Positions 26,064 through 35,396 of a stretch of 64,000 bases of DNA are shown one piece after another. Each line of letters starts with the position of its first letter. The stretch's first letter is position 1. The position numbers were made by a program, and so were the translations under genes. Location of the stretch: NCBI RefSeq assembly GCF_003710105.1, contig NZ_CP033325.1, forward strand, positions 992,001-1,056,000. The letters run 5' to 3'. The stretch comes from Georgenia faecalis. Its GTDB lineage: Bacteria; Actinomycetota; Actinomycetes; Actinomycetales; Actinomycetaceae. The notes below the pieces were generated by a model. It was not told the DNA's origin. It made no database searches and was given only the letters and a program-made list of their open reading frames with translations.

Positions 26064-26246
26064 GGTCGTTCTCCTGATCCTCTGGGGCGGGCCGCACGGA
26101 TGTGCGGCCGCGGACGTTCTGGGCCCGGGGGACGGGCCGGCCCGTTACGGGCAACCTGGACAGGGTACCCGACATCCTCGGTGGTGCTCAAACGCCGCCA
26201 GGACGGCGATCGGGCGTGCGGCGGCGGCTCCCCGCGCCACCGTCGG

Positions 26247-27521
26247 TCAGTGGCTCCCCGCGCCGGCGGTCTCCTGCTCACGCCGGTGCGCCCGCTCGAG
26301 CGCTCGCTTGCGCAGCGCCACCGCCTCGGCCTCGATCTCCTCGGCGCGCCCGCGGTCGAGGGTGAGGTTCTCGTTGGTCTCCGGGTCGAAGACGTGCATC
26401 TGGTCCGGGTCGAACCACAGCTCGGCGCGGTCGCCCTCGCGCACGGTGCTCATCGAGTCGAGCGCGACGACCACCTGGGTGCGCATGCCCTCGCCGTCGA
26501 GGTCCCGGTCGAGCTCCTCGAGCTTGGCCGCCACGCGCTCGTCCGTGTCGAAGGGGACGTAGGCGTAGAGCACCTCGCCGAGCCACTCGGTCTGGTCGAC
26601 GTCGACCTCGAGCGTGACGCCGCGCCCCTGGGCGGCTCGCGCGACCAGGCTGCCGGCCTCCTGGAAGGTGTCGGGGCGGATCCCCACGATGACGAGCTGG
26701 CGGTCGCCGATGGCGCGGCGGAGCCGGTCGTCGATCGGCACGTCGACGATGGGGGTGCGCAGGTGGTCGCCCTCGACGACGCCCGGGATGAAGTTCATCG
26801 GCGGGGAGCCGATGAAGCCGGCGACGAAGAGGTTGACCGGCTGCTCGTACAGGCCCCGGGGGCTGGCGAGCTGCTGGAGCTCGCCGCGGCGCAGCACGGC
26901 CACCCGGTCGCCGAGGGTCATCGCCTCGGTCTGGTCGTGGGTGACGTAGACGGTGGTCGTCGCCAGGCGCCGCTGGAGCCGGGCGATCTCCGTGCGCATC
27001 TGGCCGCGGAGCTTGGCGTCGAGGTTGGACAGCGGCTCGTCGAAGAGGAACGCCTCCGCGTCGCGGACGATGGCGCGGCCCATGGCCACGCGCTGGCGCT
27101 GCCCGCCGGAGAGGTTGGCCGGCTTGCGGTCGAGGTGCTCGTCGAGCTCGAGGAGGGCCGAGGCTCGCCGGACCTTCTCGTCGATCTCCGTCTCGCTGAA
27201 CTGCCCCTTCTGCAGACGCAGCGGGAAGGCGATGTTCTCGTAGACGGTGAGGTGGGGGTAGAGCGCGTAGTTCTGGAACACCATGGCGAGGTTGCGGTCG
27301 CGCGGCGCCTTGTCGTTGACCACCTCGCCACCGATGCGCAGCTCGCCGTCGCTGATGTCCTCCAGGCCCACGATCATCCGCAGGACCGTCGACTTCCCGC
27401 AGCCGGACGGCCCGACGAGGATGATGAACTCCCCGTCGGCGATGTCGATGCTCACCCCTTTGACCGCGGTGAACCCGTCGGGGTAGGTCTTGACGACGTT
27501 GTCGAGGGTGATGGAGGCCAT
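26247..27521 (-). CDS. sugC: Trehalose/sugar ABC transporter ATP-binding protein (SugC-like)
   Basis: A 424-residue MalK/UgpC-class ATPase. Walker [10 protein letters not shown] (about residue 38), signature [14 protein letters not shown], Walker [13 protein letters not shown] and switch HDQTEA are intact, followed by a long C-terminal OB-like regulatory region (about 240-400) ending in a Glu/Arg-rich tail. It is the last gene of a four-gene minus-strand operon whose binding protein resembles LpqY, so I name it SugC; MalK-type ATPases can also serve other sugar importers. Confidence 0.88.
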   Translation of the reverse strand: MASITLDNVVKTYPDGFTAVKGVSIDIADGEFIILVGPSGCGKSTVLRMIVGLEDISDGELRIGGEVVNDKAPRDRNLAMVFQNYALYPHLTVYENIAFPLRLQKGQFSETEIDEKVRRASALLELDEHLDRKPANLSGGQRQRVAMGRAIVRDAEAFLFDEPLSNLDAKLRGQMRTEIARLQRRLATTTVYVTHDQTEAMTLGDRVAVLRRGELQQLASPRGLYEQPVNLFVAGFIGSPPMNFIPGVVEGDHLRTPIVDVPIDDRLRRAIGDRQLVIVGIRPDTFQEAGSLVARAAQGRGVTLEVDVDQTEWLGEVLYAYVPFDTDERVAAKLEELDRDLDGEGMRTQVVVALDSMSTVREGDRAELWFDPDQMHVFDPETNENLTLDRGRAEEIEAEAVALRKRALERAHRREQETAGAGSH

Positions 27522-27551
27522 CGACTTCTCCTTCGTGTGGGTGTGCGGGCC

Positions 27552-28400
27552 TCAGCCCTTGACGGCGCCCTGGGTGAGGCCGGAGACGATGCGGCGCTGG
27601 AAGAGCAGCACGACGATGACGATGGGGACGGTGACGACGATCGCCGCCGCCGAGATGGCGCCGGTGGGCTCCTCGAACTGCGAGGCGCCGGTGAAGAACG
27701 CCAGGGCCGCCGGCACCGGCCGGGCGGCGCTCGTCGACGTCAGCGAGATGCCGTAGACGAAGTCGTTCCACGCGATGAAGAACGCGATGATCGCCGTGGT
27801 GAAGACGCCCGGCGCGGCCAGCGGGACGACGGTCTTGCGGAACGCCTGCCACGGCGTCGCGCCGTCCACCTGCGCCGCCTGCTCCAGCTCCCACGGGATC
27901 TGGCGGAAGAACGCCGCGAGCGTCCAGATGGAGATCGGCAGCGTGAGGGAGAGGTACGGGATGATGAGCCCGAGCCAGGTGTCGTACAGCCCGATGGAGC
28001 GCCACAGGTTGAACAGGGGCGTGACGATGGAGATCACCGGGAACATCGACACGGCCAGCGACGTGATGAGGATGAGGCGCTTGCCGCTGAAGTCGAGCCG
28101 CGCGATCGCGTAGGCGCAGAAGGTCGACAGCACGACCGCGACCAGCGTGGCGATGAGCGAGATCCCGATGGAGTTGCGCAGGGCCGGGAGGAAGAGTCCC
28201 TGCGCGCTGCCGCCCGGCGCGAGGATCGACTCGTAGTTCTCCAGGGTCCACTCCGGGGGCAGGAGCTGTGGCTCGAACAGCCCGGCCTGGGTCTTGAAGG
28301 ACGTCATGAGGATGGAGAAGACCGGGAACAGCGACCATACGAAGACGACCACGGTGATGACCACCCACGCCAGCTTCTGCTTGCCCGTCAGCGCTCTCAT
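27552..28400 (-). CDS. sugB: Sugar ABC transporter permease (SugB-like)
   Basis: A 282-residue carbohydrate permease of the MalG type with six predicted membrane helices (first: AWVVITVVVFVWSLFPVFSI). The EAA loop EQAAQVDGATPWQAFRKTVV lies in the last third and contacts the ATPase. The ATG at 28400 overlaps the upstream permease stop by ATGA. Paired with the 28397-29395 product it forms the trans-membrane channel of the LpqY-SugABC-type importer. Confidence 0.9.
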   Translation of the reverse strand: MRALTGKQKLAWVVITVVVFVWSLFPVFSILMTSFKTQAGLFEPQLLPPEWTLENYESILAPGGSAQGLFLPALRNSIGISLIATLVAVVLSTFCAYAIARLDFSGKRLILITSLAVSMFPVISIVTPLFNLWRSIGLYDTWLGLIIPYLSLTLPISIWTLAAFFRQIPWELEQAAQVDGATPWQAFRKTVVPLAAPGVFTTAIIAFFIAWNDFVYGISLTSTSAARPVPAALAFFTGASQFEEPTGAISAAAIVVTVPIVIVVLLFQRRIVSGLTQGAVKG

Positions 28401-29395
28401 CGCTCCTTGCCTCCCGCCAGGTCGACCTTGAACCCCTTGATGGCGATGAACGCGAGGATCCCGACGCAGGCGAACAGCAGCACCGAGATCGCGGAGCCGA
28501 GACCGATCTCCAGCCGGCCGATCGAGGTGCGGTAGGCGAGCAGCGAGAGGACCTCGGTGCCCTGGGCGCCGTTGGTCATGATGAAGATGTTGTCGAAGAT
28601 GCGGAACGCGTCGAGCGCGCGGAAGAGGACGGCGACCATGATCGCGGCCTTCATGTTGGGCAGGATGACGCGGCGCAGCACCTGCCAGCTCGTCGCGCCG
28701 TCGACCTTCGCCGCCTCCTCGAGGTCCCCGGAGACCTGCGAGAGGCCGGAGAGGAGGAGGAGCGAGATGAACGGCGTGGTCTTCCACACCTCGGAGGCGA
28801 TGATGACGAACAGCGCCGTGCCGCGCTGGGCGAACCAGTTGAGGTTCTCGTCGATGCCCGGGATCCAGTCCAGCCAGGCGTTCATGTACCCGCCGGCGTT
28901 GATGTCGAACATGTAGAACCACGCGAACGCGGAGACCACGGTGATGATGCCGTAGGGGACGAGGATCGCCGTGCGGACGATGCCGCGCAGGCGGGTGATC
29001 GCCCGGTGCATGGCGAGCGCGAGGAGGAAGCCGAGGACGAGCTCGATGAGGACCGTGACGACCGTGATGAACAGCGTCACGCCCAGGCTGTACCAGAACA
29101 GCCGGTCGGTGAGGACGACGCCGTAGTTCTGCAGGCCGACGAACTCGCGGTCGTCGGGCACCGTGAGTCGCAGCGAGAAGAGCGAGTCGTAGGCGGCCTG
29201 GAGGATGGGGTACAGGGTCACGGCGAGCATGAGGACGAACGCGGGGCCGGCGAGCATCCAGCCGAGCCGGTTCTCCGACCGGGCGCGGTCGGAGCGCCGC
29301 CCCTTCCGGCCCGGCGTCACGCTCCGGGTGCGGCCCTGCTGCTCCTGCTCGGTGGCGGTGGCCGCCGCCCCCGCGTCCGGTGCCTGGAAGCTCAT
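28397..29395 (-). CDS. sugA: Sugar ABC transporter permease (SugA-like)
   Basis: A 332-residue MalF-type permease. A basic hydrophilic N-terminal stretch (about 40 residues, rich in Arg/Gln) precedes the first helix (WMLAGPAFVLMLAVTLYPIL); the EAA loop EEAAKVDGATSWQVLRRVIL is present. ATG 29395 overlaps the stop of the binding-protein gene (ATGA), so the four genes are translated as a block. Confidence 0.9.
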   Translation of the reverse strand: MSFQAPDAGAAATATEQEQQGRTRSVTPGRKGRRSDRARSENRLGWMLAGPAFVLMLAVTLYPILQAAYDSLFSLRLTVPDDREFVGLQNYGVVLTDRLFWYSLGVTLFITVVTVLIELVLGFLLALAMHRAITRLRGIVRTAILVPYGIITVVSAFAWFYMFDINAGGYMNAWLDWIPGIDENLNWFAQRGTALFVIIASEVWKTTPFISLLLLSGLSQVSGDLEEAAKVDGATSWQVLRRVILPNMKAAIMVAVLFRALDAFRIFDNIFIMTNGAQGTEVLSLLAYRTSIGRLEIGLGSAISVLLFACVGILAFIAIKGFKVDLAGGKER

Positions 29396-30657
29396 ATCAG
29401 GCTCTCCCCTCGCAGCACGGCGATGATGAAGCTGGCGGACTCGGCCGGGGTGGTGCCCGGGTCGACCGCGGAGACGGGGTGCCAGGTCTCCTGGATGCTC
29501 AGCGAGAGGTCGTTGTAGTACGGCGTCTGCGGGCGGGGGACCGCGAGCTCGAGGGAGTCGCGGATGGTGTCCGCCATGGGGAACTGCTCCTGCACCTCCG
29601 GCTCGTCGTAGGCCGCGACGGCCGAGGGCGGGTTCCCGTTGGTGACGAAGTACTGCGCCTGGTGCTCGGGGCGGATGATGCAGGCGATCGCGTCGTAGGC
29701 GAGGTCGGGGTACCTGCTGAAGGCGCCGACGCCGAGGTTGATGCCGCCGACGGGCGGGGCCGGCTCCTGGTCCTCGCTGACCCGCGGGTAGATCGTCCAG
29801 CCCATGTCCTCGACGACGGCGGGGTCGGCCGCCGACAGCGCCGGGTAGACGAACGGCCAGTTGACCATGAAGGAGCCCTCGTCCGAGGCGAAGACGTTCA
29901 TCGAGGCGTTCTCGTCGGCGGTCGTCAGGCCGGCGCCGCCGAGCCCCGCCTCGCCGATCGCCGAGACGATCTCGGCCGCCGCCCGCGCGGCCGGGGAGTC
30001 CATCCCCAGCTCGACCTCGTCGGCCGGCGCCTCCGGGTTGACGATGACCTGGCCCCCGGCGGAGGCGATGAGGGCGTTGATCCACACGGTGAGCGCCTCG
30101 GCCTTGGTGCCCTGCACCCCGAGGAGCTTGCCCTCCTCCTCGGCCACCTCGATGATCTGCGCCCACGTCACCGGCTGGGACATGTCCAGGCCCGCGGCCT
30201 CGACGACGGACGTGCGGTACCACAGGAGCTGGGTGTTGGCCCAGAAGGGGACGGTGACGAGCTCGCCGTCCCAGGTGGCGCTGTCGACGGCGCCCTGGAC
30301 GACGCCCTCGGTGTTCTGGAGGTCCTCGGGCACGGGCGCGAGGAACCCGGGCTCGGCCAGCTCGGGGATGAACGGCGGGTCGAGGCTGACGATGTCGATG
30401 GAGGCGTCCCCCGCCGCCAGGCGCCGCGCGAGCTGCTCCCGCTGCGACGAAGCGTCCCGGGGCAGCAGCGAGGTCTCGACCTGGTAGCGGCCGTCGGCCT
30501 CCTCGGTGCAGGTCCGCGCCAGCTCAGCCTGGCCGCCGTCGTCCGGGTTGATGTACCAGGTGAGCGTGGGCGTGTCCGTCTCGCTCCCGGCGCACGCGCC
30601 CAGCCCGGCGGCCAGGGCCACCGCCACGGCCATGCCGACACGTCGATGTCGTCCCAC
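29392..30657 (-). CDS. lpqY: Trehalose-type ABC transporter substrate-binding lipoprotein (LpqY-like)
   Basis: A 421-residue lipoprotein. I start at GTG 30657 because GGAGGGG precedes it and the resulting MGRHRRVGMAVAVALAAG leads to the lipobox LGAC. The mature protein carries segments I recall from mycobacterial LpqY: NTQLLWYR, NWPFV, GGINLGV and RPQTPYYNDLS. LpqY-SugABC retrieves trehalose released at the cell surface; the four-gene order here (binding protein, two permeases, ATPase) is the same. Another disaccharide cannot be excluded. Confidence 0.86.
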   Translation of the reverse strand: MGRHRRVGMAVAVALAAGLGACAGSETDTPTLTWYINPDDGGQAELARTCTEEADGRYQVETSLLPRDASSQREQLARRLAAGDASIDIVSLDPPFIPELAEPGFLAPVPEDLQNTEGVVQGAVDSATWDGELVTVPFWANTQLLWYRTSVVEAAGLDMSQPVTWAQIIEVAEEEGKLLGVQGTKAEALTVWINALIASAGGQVIVNPEAPADEVELGMDSPAARAAAEIVSAIGEAGLGGAGLTTADENASMNVFASDEGSFMVNWPFVYPALSAADPAVVEDMGWTIYPRVSEDQEPAPPVGGINLGVGAFSRYPDLAYDAIACIIRPEHQAQYFVTNGNPPSAVAAYDEPEVQEQFPMADTIRDSLELAVPRPQTPYYNDLSLSIQETWHPVSAVDPGTTPAESASFIIAVLRGESLI

Positions 30658-30769
30658 GTCGGACCCCCCTCCGCGTGCTCCTGTCGACCAGGGAACACCC
30701 GGTCGCGAGGGCGCGCCACCGGACACGGGCCGACTACCCTGCCAGGGGCGAACGAGAGGACGGTGGCAC

Positions 30770-32311
30770 GTGAGCGAGGCGCTCGAGGGGATCGACGCCC
30801 CCGCCCTGCGGCGGTGGTTCGAGCACGCCCTGCGCTCGCTCGTCAGCGTCCGCGAGGAGGTGGACGTCCTCAACCTCTTCCCGGTGCCGGACTCCGACAC
30901 CGGCACGAACATGGTCCTCACGCTCGCCGGGGCGGCCGCTGCGGCCCGCGACGCGGGTCCCGACGCCGGCCTCGGCGCGCTCGCCGCGGCGGCCGCGCGC
31001 GGGGCGCTGTACGGCGCCCGCGGGAACTCCGGGATCATCCTCAGCCAGGCGATCCGCGCCGTCGCCGAGGAGGTGCGGGGCCGGTCCCACCTCGACGCCG
31101 CCGGTCTCACCGACGTCCTCGGCGCCCTCGCCCGCGGCGCCCGGGCCGCCGTGGCGGACCCCGTCGAGGGGACGATCCTCACCACCGCGGACGCCGCCGC
31201 GGCCGCCGCCCGGGCCCTGCCGCCCGGCGCCCCGCTGGGGGACGTCGTCGCGACCGCCACGGCGGCGGCCCTCGCCACCCTCGGTCGGCCCCACGAGTCC
31301 GCGCCCACGCTCGACGGCGAGGGGGTCGACGCCGGTGCCGCGGCGTTCGTCGTCCTGCTCGCCTCCCTCGCCCTCGTCGTCGGCGGCGAGGACCCCGGCC
31401 CCGCGGCCCGCGCGCGGCTCGCCCGCGCCACCCTCGGCGCCCGCGCCGAGGCCGCGGCCGGCCGCGGCCCGCACCTGGGAGCGTCCAGGAACGGCCACCA
31501 CGGCGTCGTCGGCGGCGGCGACCTCGAGGTGATGTACGTCCTCACGGCCGGCGCCGACGACGCCGCCGGCCTGCGCGAGCGTCTGCGGGCCGTGGGGACG
31601 TCCGTCGCCGTCGTCGGGGGCGAGAACGGGCCGGGGGAGGGGTTGTGGCACGTCCACGTCCACACCGACGACCCCCTGGGCGCCCTCGCCGTCCCCGGGA
31701 CCATGGAGCAGATCTGCGTGCGCGCGCTCGCGGGCACGGTCGACGGCGCCGGAGTCGTCGCGTGCACCCGCGCGCCCGGGCTGGTCGAGCCGCTCGCCCG
31801 GGCGGGCGCGGCCGTCGTCCTCCACCCGGACGCGGCCGGGATCGCCCGCGCGGTGGTGGACACCGGCGCCCGGGAGGTCCTCGTCCTGCCCTGCGACGCC
31901 GAGTCCGCCGCCGTCGCCGCGGCCGCCGGGGCGGGTCAGGAGCGCGCCGCCCTCGCCCTCGCCCGCCCGCGCGTGCGGGTGGTGGCCACCCGCAACGAGC
32001 TCGACGTCCTCGCCGCGGTGGCCGAACGCGTCGTGGGGCAGGCGGCGGGGGAGCAGGCCGCGGGCCTGGAGGACCGGTGCGCGGCCGCCCGGACCCTCGC
32101 CGTCGACCTCGGCGACGCCGAGGCCGCGGTGTCGCGGCTCGTGCGCCCCGGGGACGACGTCGTCACCGTGGTCCTCGGCGCCGCGGCGCTCGCCGCCCCC
32201 GCGGTCGTCGAGCGGGTCCGCGCCGCGGTGGCGGCCGCGGCCCCCGACGCTGAGGTCGTCGTGCTCGACGGCGGGCAGGTGCGGCCCGACGTGCTGCTGG
32301 GGGCGCAGTGA
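30770..32311 (+). CDS. DAK2-domain protein, FakA/YloV family
   Basis: A 513-residue cytoplasmic protein. Residues about 10-210 form a DhaL/DAK2 kinase-like domain with VLNLFPVPDSDTGTNM (metal-binding Asp cluster) and ARGNSGIILSQ; the rest is the FakA middle region (WHVHVHTDDPLGAL) and a DegV-like C-terminal part. In Firmicutes FakA phosphorylates fatty acids bound to FakB. Actinobacterial members commonly sit before recG, as here; the GTG of recG overlaps its stop (GTGA). No FakB is seen in the window. Confidence 0.87.
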   Translation: MSEALEGIDAPALRRWFEHALRSLVSVREEVDVLNLFPVPDSDTGTNMVLTLAGAAAAARDAGPDAGLGALAAAAARGALYGARGNSGIILSQAIRAVAEEVRGRSHLDAAGLTDVLGALARGARAAVADPVEGTILTTADAAAAAARALPPGAPLGDVVATATAAALATLGRPHESAPTLDGEGVDAGAAAFVVLLASLALVVGGEDPGPAARARLARATLGARAEAAAGRGPHLGASRNGHHGVVGGGDLEVMYVLTAGADDAAGLRERLRAVGTSVAVVGGENGPGEGLWHVHVHTDDPLGALAVPGTMEQICVRALAGTVDGAGVVACTRAPGLVEPLARAGAAVVLHPDAAGIARAVVDTGAREVLVLPCDAESAAVAAAAGAGQERAALALARPRVRVVATRNELDVLAAVAERVVGQAAGEQAAGLEDRCAAARTLAVDLGDAEAAVSRLVRPGDDVVTVVLGAAALAAPAVVERVRAAVAAAAPDAEVVVLDGGQVRPDVLLGAQ

Positions 32312-34623
32312 CCGCCCCGTCGGCCGCCGGCCTCACGCCCGGCTCCCACGGCCGGGACCGGCTCGCCGAGCCGCTGCGGGCCGTCGTCGGGACCAAGACC
32401 GCCACCGCCCTCGCCAAGCTGGGCCTGGAGACCGTCGGGGACCTCCTGCGCCACTACCCCCGCCGCTACGACGACCCCAGCCGCCTCACCGACCTCGCCG
32501 ACCTGCCGGTCGGCGACCACGTCACCGTCTTCGCGCGGACCAAGAGCACGGGCATCCGGCCCATGCGCGGCAAGTCGGGGTTCATCCTCAGCGCCGTCAT
32601 CACCGACGGGCACCGGGACCTCGACCTCACCTTCTTCGGCAAGAACCGGGGGATCCTCGCCCACCGGGAGCACATGCTCCGGCCCGGGCGCACCGGGCTG
32701 TTCACCGGCACGATCGGGGAGTTCCGCGGCAAGCGGCAGCTCACCCACCCGGACTACCTCTTCCCCGAGGATGCCGAGGAGCGCACCCGCGCCGCGGAGC
32801 GGGCGACGCTGCCCACCCCCATCTACCCGGCGAGCGGGGCGATCCCCTCCTGGGGCATCCGGGCCGCCGTCGAGACGGTGCTCGACACCCTGCGCGAGGA
32901 GGACGTGCCGGACCCGCTCCCCGAGGCGGTCCGCGCCGAGCGCGGGCTGCCCGGGCTGCTGGAGACCCTGCGCCTGGTCCACGCCCCCCGCACCGCCGAG
33001 GACTGGCAGGCGGGACAGGAGCGGCTGCGCTTCGAGGAGGCCTTCGTCCTCCAGGCGGCGCTCGCGCAGCGCCGTGCCGAGGCGCGCGCCCAGCCCGCGA
33101 CCGCCCGCGCGCCGCGCCCCGGCGGCATCCTCGACGCCTTCGACGCGCGGCTGCCCTTCAGCCTCACCGCCGGGCAGCAGGAGGTCGGCGCGACGGTGGC
33201 CGCGGAGCTCGCGCGCACGTGGCCGATGCAGCGGATGCTCCAGGGCGAGGTGGGCTCCGGTAAGACGGTCGTCGCCCTGCGCGCCATGCTCCAGGTCGTC
33301 GACGCGGGCGGCCAGGCGGCCCTGCTCGCCCCCACCGAGGTGCTCGCCGCCCAGCACGCGCGGACCATCAGCGCGATGCTCGGCCCGCTGGCCGAGGCGG
33401 GGATGCTCGGCGGCGCCGACCGCGCGACCCGCGTCACCCTCGTCACCGGCTCGCTGTCGGCCCCGGCCCGGCGCGCGGCGCTCGCCCAGGCGGCCTCGGG
33501 GGAGGCGGGCATCGTCGTCGGCACCCACGCCCTGCTCTCGCAGGGGGTGCAGTTCGCCGACCTCGGTCTCGTCGTCGTCGACGAGCAGCACCGCTTCGGC
33601 GTCGAGCAGCGTGACGCCCTGCGGGCCAAGGCCATGCACGCGCCGCACCTGCTCGTCATGACGGCGACCCCCATCCCGCGCACGGTGGCCATGACGGTCT
33701 TCGGGGACCTGGAGATCTCCACGCTGCGCGAGGTCCCGGCCGGCCGGGCCGGCGTGCGCACCCACCTCGTGCCGCTCGGCAGGCCCGGGTGGCTGGAGCG
33801 GGCCTGGCAGCGGCTGCGGGAGCAGGTCGACGACGGCGCCCGCGGCTTCGTCCTGTGCCCGCGGATCACCGCGGCGGACGACGCCGTCGAGCCGGGCACC
33901 GACCTCACCGAGGACGTCCCGGACGAGGACGGCGCCGGGGACGCGGGCGGCGGTGCGCGCGGCGCGCGCGGCGACGGCACGGCCCGCGCGGCCGGCCCCC
34001 CGCCCCGCCCGCTGGCCGCCGTCGACGACATCGCCGCGCGGCTGCGCGCCATGCCGCTGCTCGCCGGCGTCCCGGTGGGTGAGCTCCACGGCCGCCTGCC
34101 CGCGGACGAGCGCGACGCGACGATGGCGGCGTTCGCCGGGGGTGCGGTGCCCGTCCTCGTGACGACCACGGTCATCGAGGTGGGCGTCGACGTGCCCGAC
34201 GCCACGATCATGATCATCCTCGACGCCGACCGGTTCGGGCTCTCCCAGCTCCACCAGCTCCGCGGCCGGATCGGCCGGGGCACGCGGCCCGGGACGTGCC
34301 TGGCGGTGACGTCGGCGCCGCCCGGGTCCCCGGCGATGGAGCGGCTCGAGGCCTTCGCCGCGACGACGGACGGCTTCGAGCTCGCGCGGGTCGACCTCGC
34401 CCAGCGCCGCGAGGGCGACGTGCTCGGGGCCGCGCAGTCCGGCCGTGGCAGCTCGCTGCGCCTCCTGCGGGTGCTCGAGGACGCCGACATCATCGACGCC
34501 GCGCGGGGCGAGGCGCGGGCCCTCGTCGATGCCGACCCCACCCTGGCCGCCTACCCGGTGCTCGCCCGCACCATCGCCGAGCAGCTCGACCCCGAGCGGG
34601 CGGAGTTCCTCGACCGGACGTGA
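32308..34623 (+). CDS. recG: ATP-dependent DNA helicase RecG
   Basis: A 771-residue helicase that remodels stalled replication forks and Holliday junctions. The wedge/OB domain (about 60-160) has LRHYPRRYDDPSRL; motif I is GEVGSGKT, motif II VVDEQHRFG, motif III MTATPIPRT, with GRIGRGTRPG near the end. An insert of roughly 45 mostly Gly/Ala/Asp residues (DVPDEDGAGDAGGGARGA...) separates helicase motifs in the second RecA lobe, common in actinobacteria. GTG start overlaps the upstream gene (GTGA). Confidence 0.95.
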   Translation: MTAPSAAGLTPGSHGRDRLAEPLRAVVGTKTATALAKLGLETVGDLLRHYPRRYDDPSRLTDLADLPVGDHVTVFARTKSTGIRPMRGKSGFILSAVITDGHRDLDLTFFGKNRGILAHREHMLRPGRTGLFTGTIGEFRGKRQLTHPDYLFPEDAEERTRAAERATLPTPIYPASGAIPSWGIRAAVETVLDTLREEDVPDPLPEAVRAERGLPGLLETLRLVHAPRTAEDWQAGQERLRFEEAFVLQAALAQRRAEARAQPATARAPRPGGILDAFDARLPFSLTAGQQEVGATVAAELARTWPMQRMLQGEVGSGKTVVALRAMLQVVDAGGQAALLAPTEVLAAQHARTISAMLGPLAEAGMLGGADRATRVTLVTGSLSAPARRAALAQAASGEAGIVVGTHALLSQGVQFADLGLVVVDEQHRFGVEQRDALRAKAMHAPHLLVMTATPIPRTVAMTVFGDLEISTLREVPAGRAGVRTHLVPLGRPGWLERAWQRLREQVDDGARGFVLCPRITAADDAVEPGTDLTEDVPDEDGAGDAGGGARGARGDGTARAAGPPPRPLAAVDDIAARLRAMPLLAGVPVGELHGRLPADERDATMAAFAGGAVPVLVTTTVIEVGVDVPDATIMIILDADRFGLSQLHQLRGRIGRGTRPGTCLAVTSAPPGSPAMERLEAFAATTDGFELARVDLAQRREGDVLGAAQSGRGSSLRLLRVLEDADIIDAARGEARALVDADPTLAAYPVLARTIAEQLDPERAEFLDRT

Positions 34624-34708
34624 GGGGCGGGCCTGCCGTCGTCCCCCGCGTCGTGCCGCCCGCCGGAACGCCAGCCGGAACGCCGAACCCCGCCGGTACC
34701 CGGCCCGA

Positions 34709-34714
34709 TAGCCT
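34709..34714 (+). promoter_or_regulatory. -10 hexamer TAGCCT, leaderless-type
   Basis: Seven nt separate it from the ABC ATPase start ATG 34722, with no ribosome site. Confidence 0.45.
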
Positions 34715-34721
34715 GCGCGCC

Positions 34722-35396
34722 ATGCTCGTCAACGCCCGTGACCTGTCCGTCGGCTACGGGGCGGGGCCGGTGTGCGCGCCCGTCACCCTCACCGTCGCCC
34801 CCGGGGAGGCGATCGCGGTCATCGGGGCCAACGGCACCGGCAAGTCGACGCTGCTGCGCACCGTCGTCGGGCTCCAGGAGCCGCTGGCCGGGACCGTGGA
34901 CCTGCTGGGCGCCCCCGCCGACCCGCGGACCGTGGAGTTCCGGGCCGCGGTGGCCAGCGTCCTCGGCGACGACGCGTTCTTCCCCGCCCTCACCGTCACC
35001 GAGCACCTCCGCCTCGTCGCCTACGGGCACGGCGTCGACGACGCCGACGGCGTCGTCGACGACCTCGTCGAGGAGTTCGGCCTCACCGACCGCGCGGACG
35101 CCCTGCCCTCCGCCCTCTCCTCCGGCCAGCGGCGGCGGGTCCTCCTGGCCGCCGCGTTCGCCCGCCCGCGCTCCCTCCTCGTCCTCGACGAGCCCGAGCA
35201 GCGGCTCGACTCCGGGATGCGCAACCGGCTCACCGACCGGCTCGTCGAGGAGCGCGAGGACGGGGGAGCGGTGCTCGTCGCCACCCACGACCCCGTCGTC
35301 GTGGCCGGCGCCGCGACCGCCGTCGTCCTCCTGCACGAGGACGGCATCCGCCACCTCGCCCCCGAGGCCGGGGCGGCCGCCATCGAGGCGCTGTGA
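34722..35396 (+). CDS. ABC transporter ATP-binding protein of a two-gene export-type system
   Basis: A 224-residue short ATPase: Walker A GANGTGKST, Walker B SLLVLDEPEQRLD, signature LSSGQRRRVLLAAAF, switch THDP. It overlaps the next gene, a 525-residue multi-spanning membrane protein, at GTGA, so the two form one transporter. Size and layout fit exporters that move lipids, drugs or peptides. Substrate unknown. Confidence 0.9.
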   Translation: MLVNARDLSVGYGAGPVCAPVTLTVAPGEAIAVIGANGTGKSTLLRTVVGLQEPLAGTVDLLGAPADPRTVEFRAAVASVLGDDAFFPALTVTEHLRLVAYGHGVDDADGVVDDLVEEFGLTDRADALPSALSSGQRRRVLLAAAFARPRSLLVLDEPEQRLDSGMRNRLTDRLVEEREDGGAVLVATHDPVVVAGAATAVVLLHEDGIRHLAPEAGAAAIEAL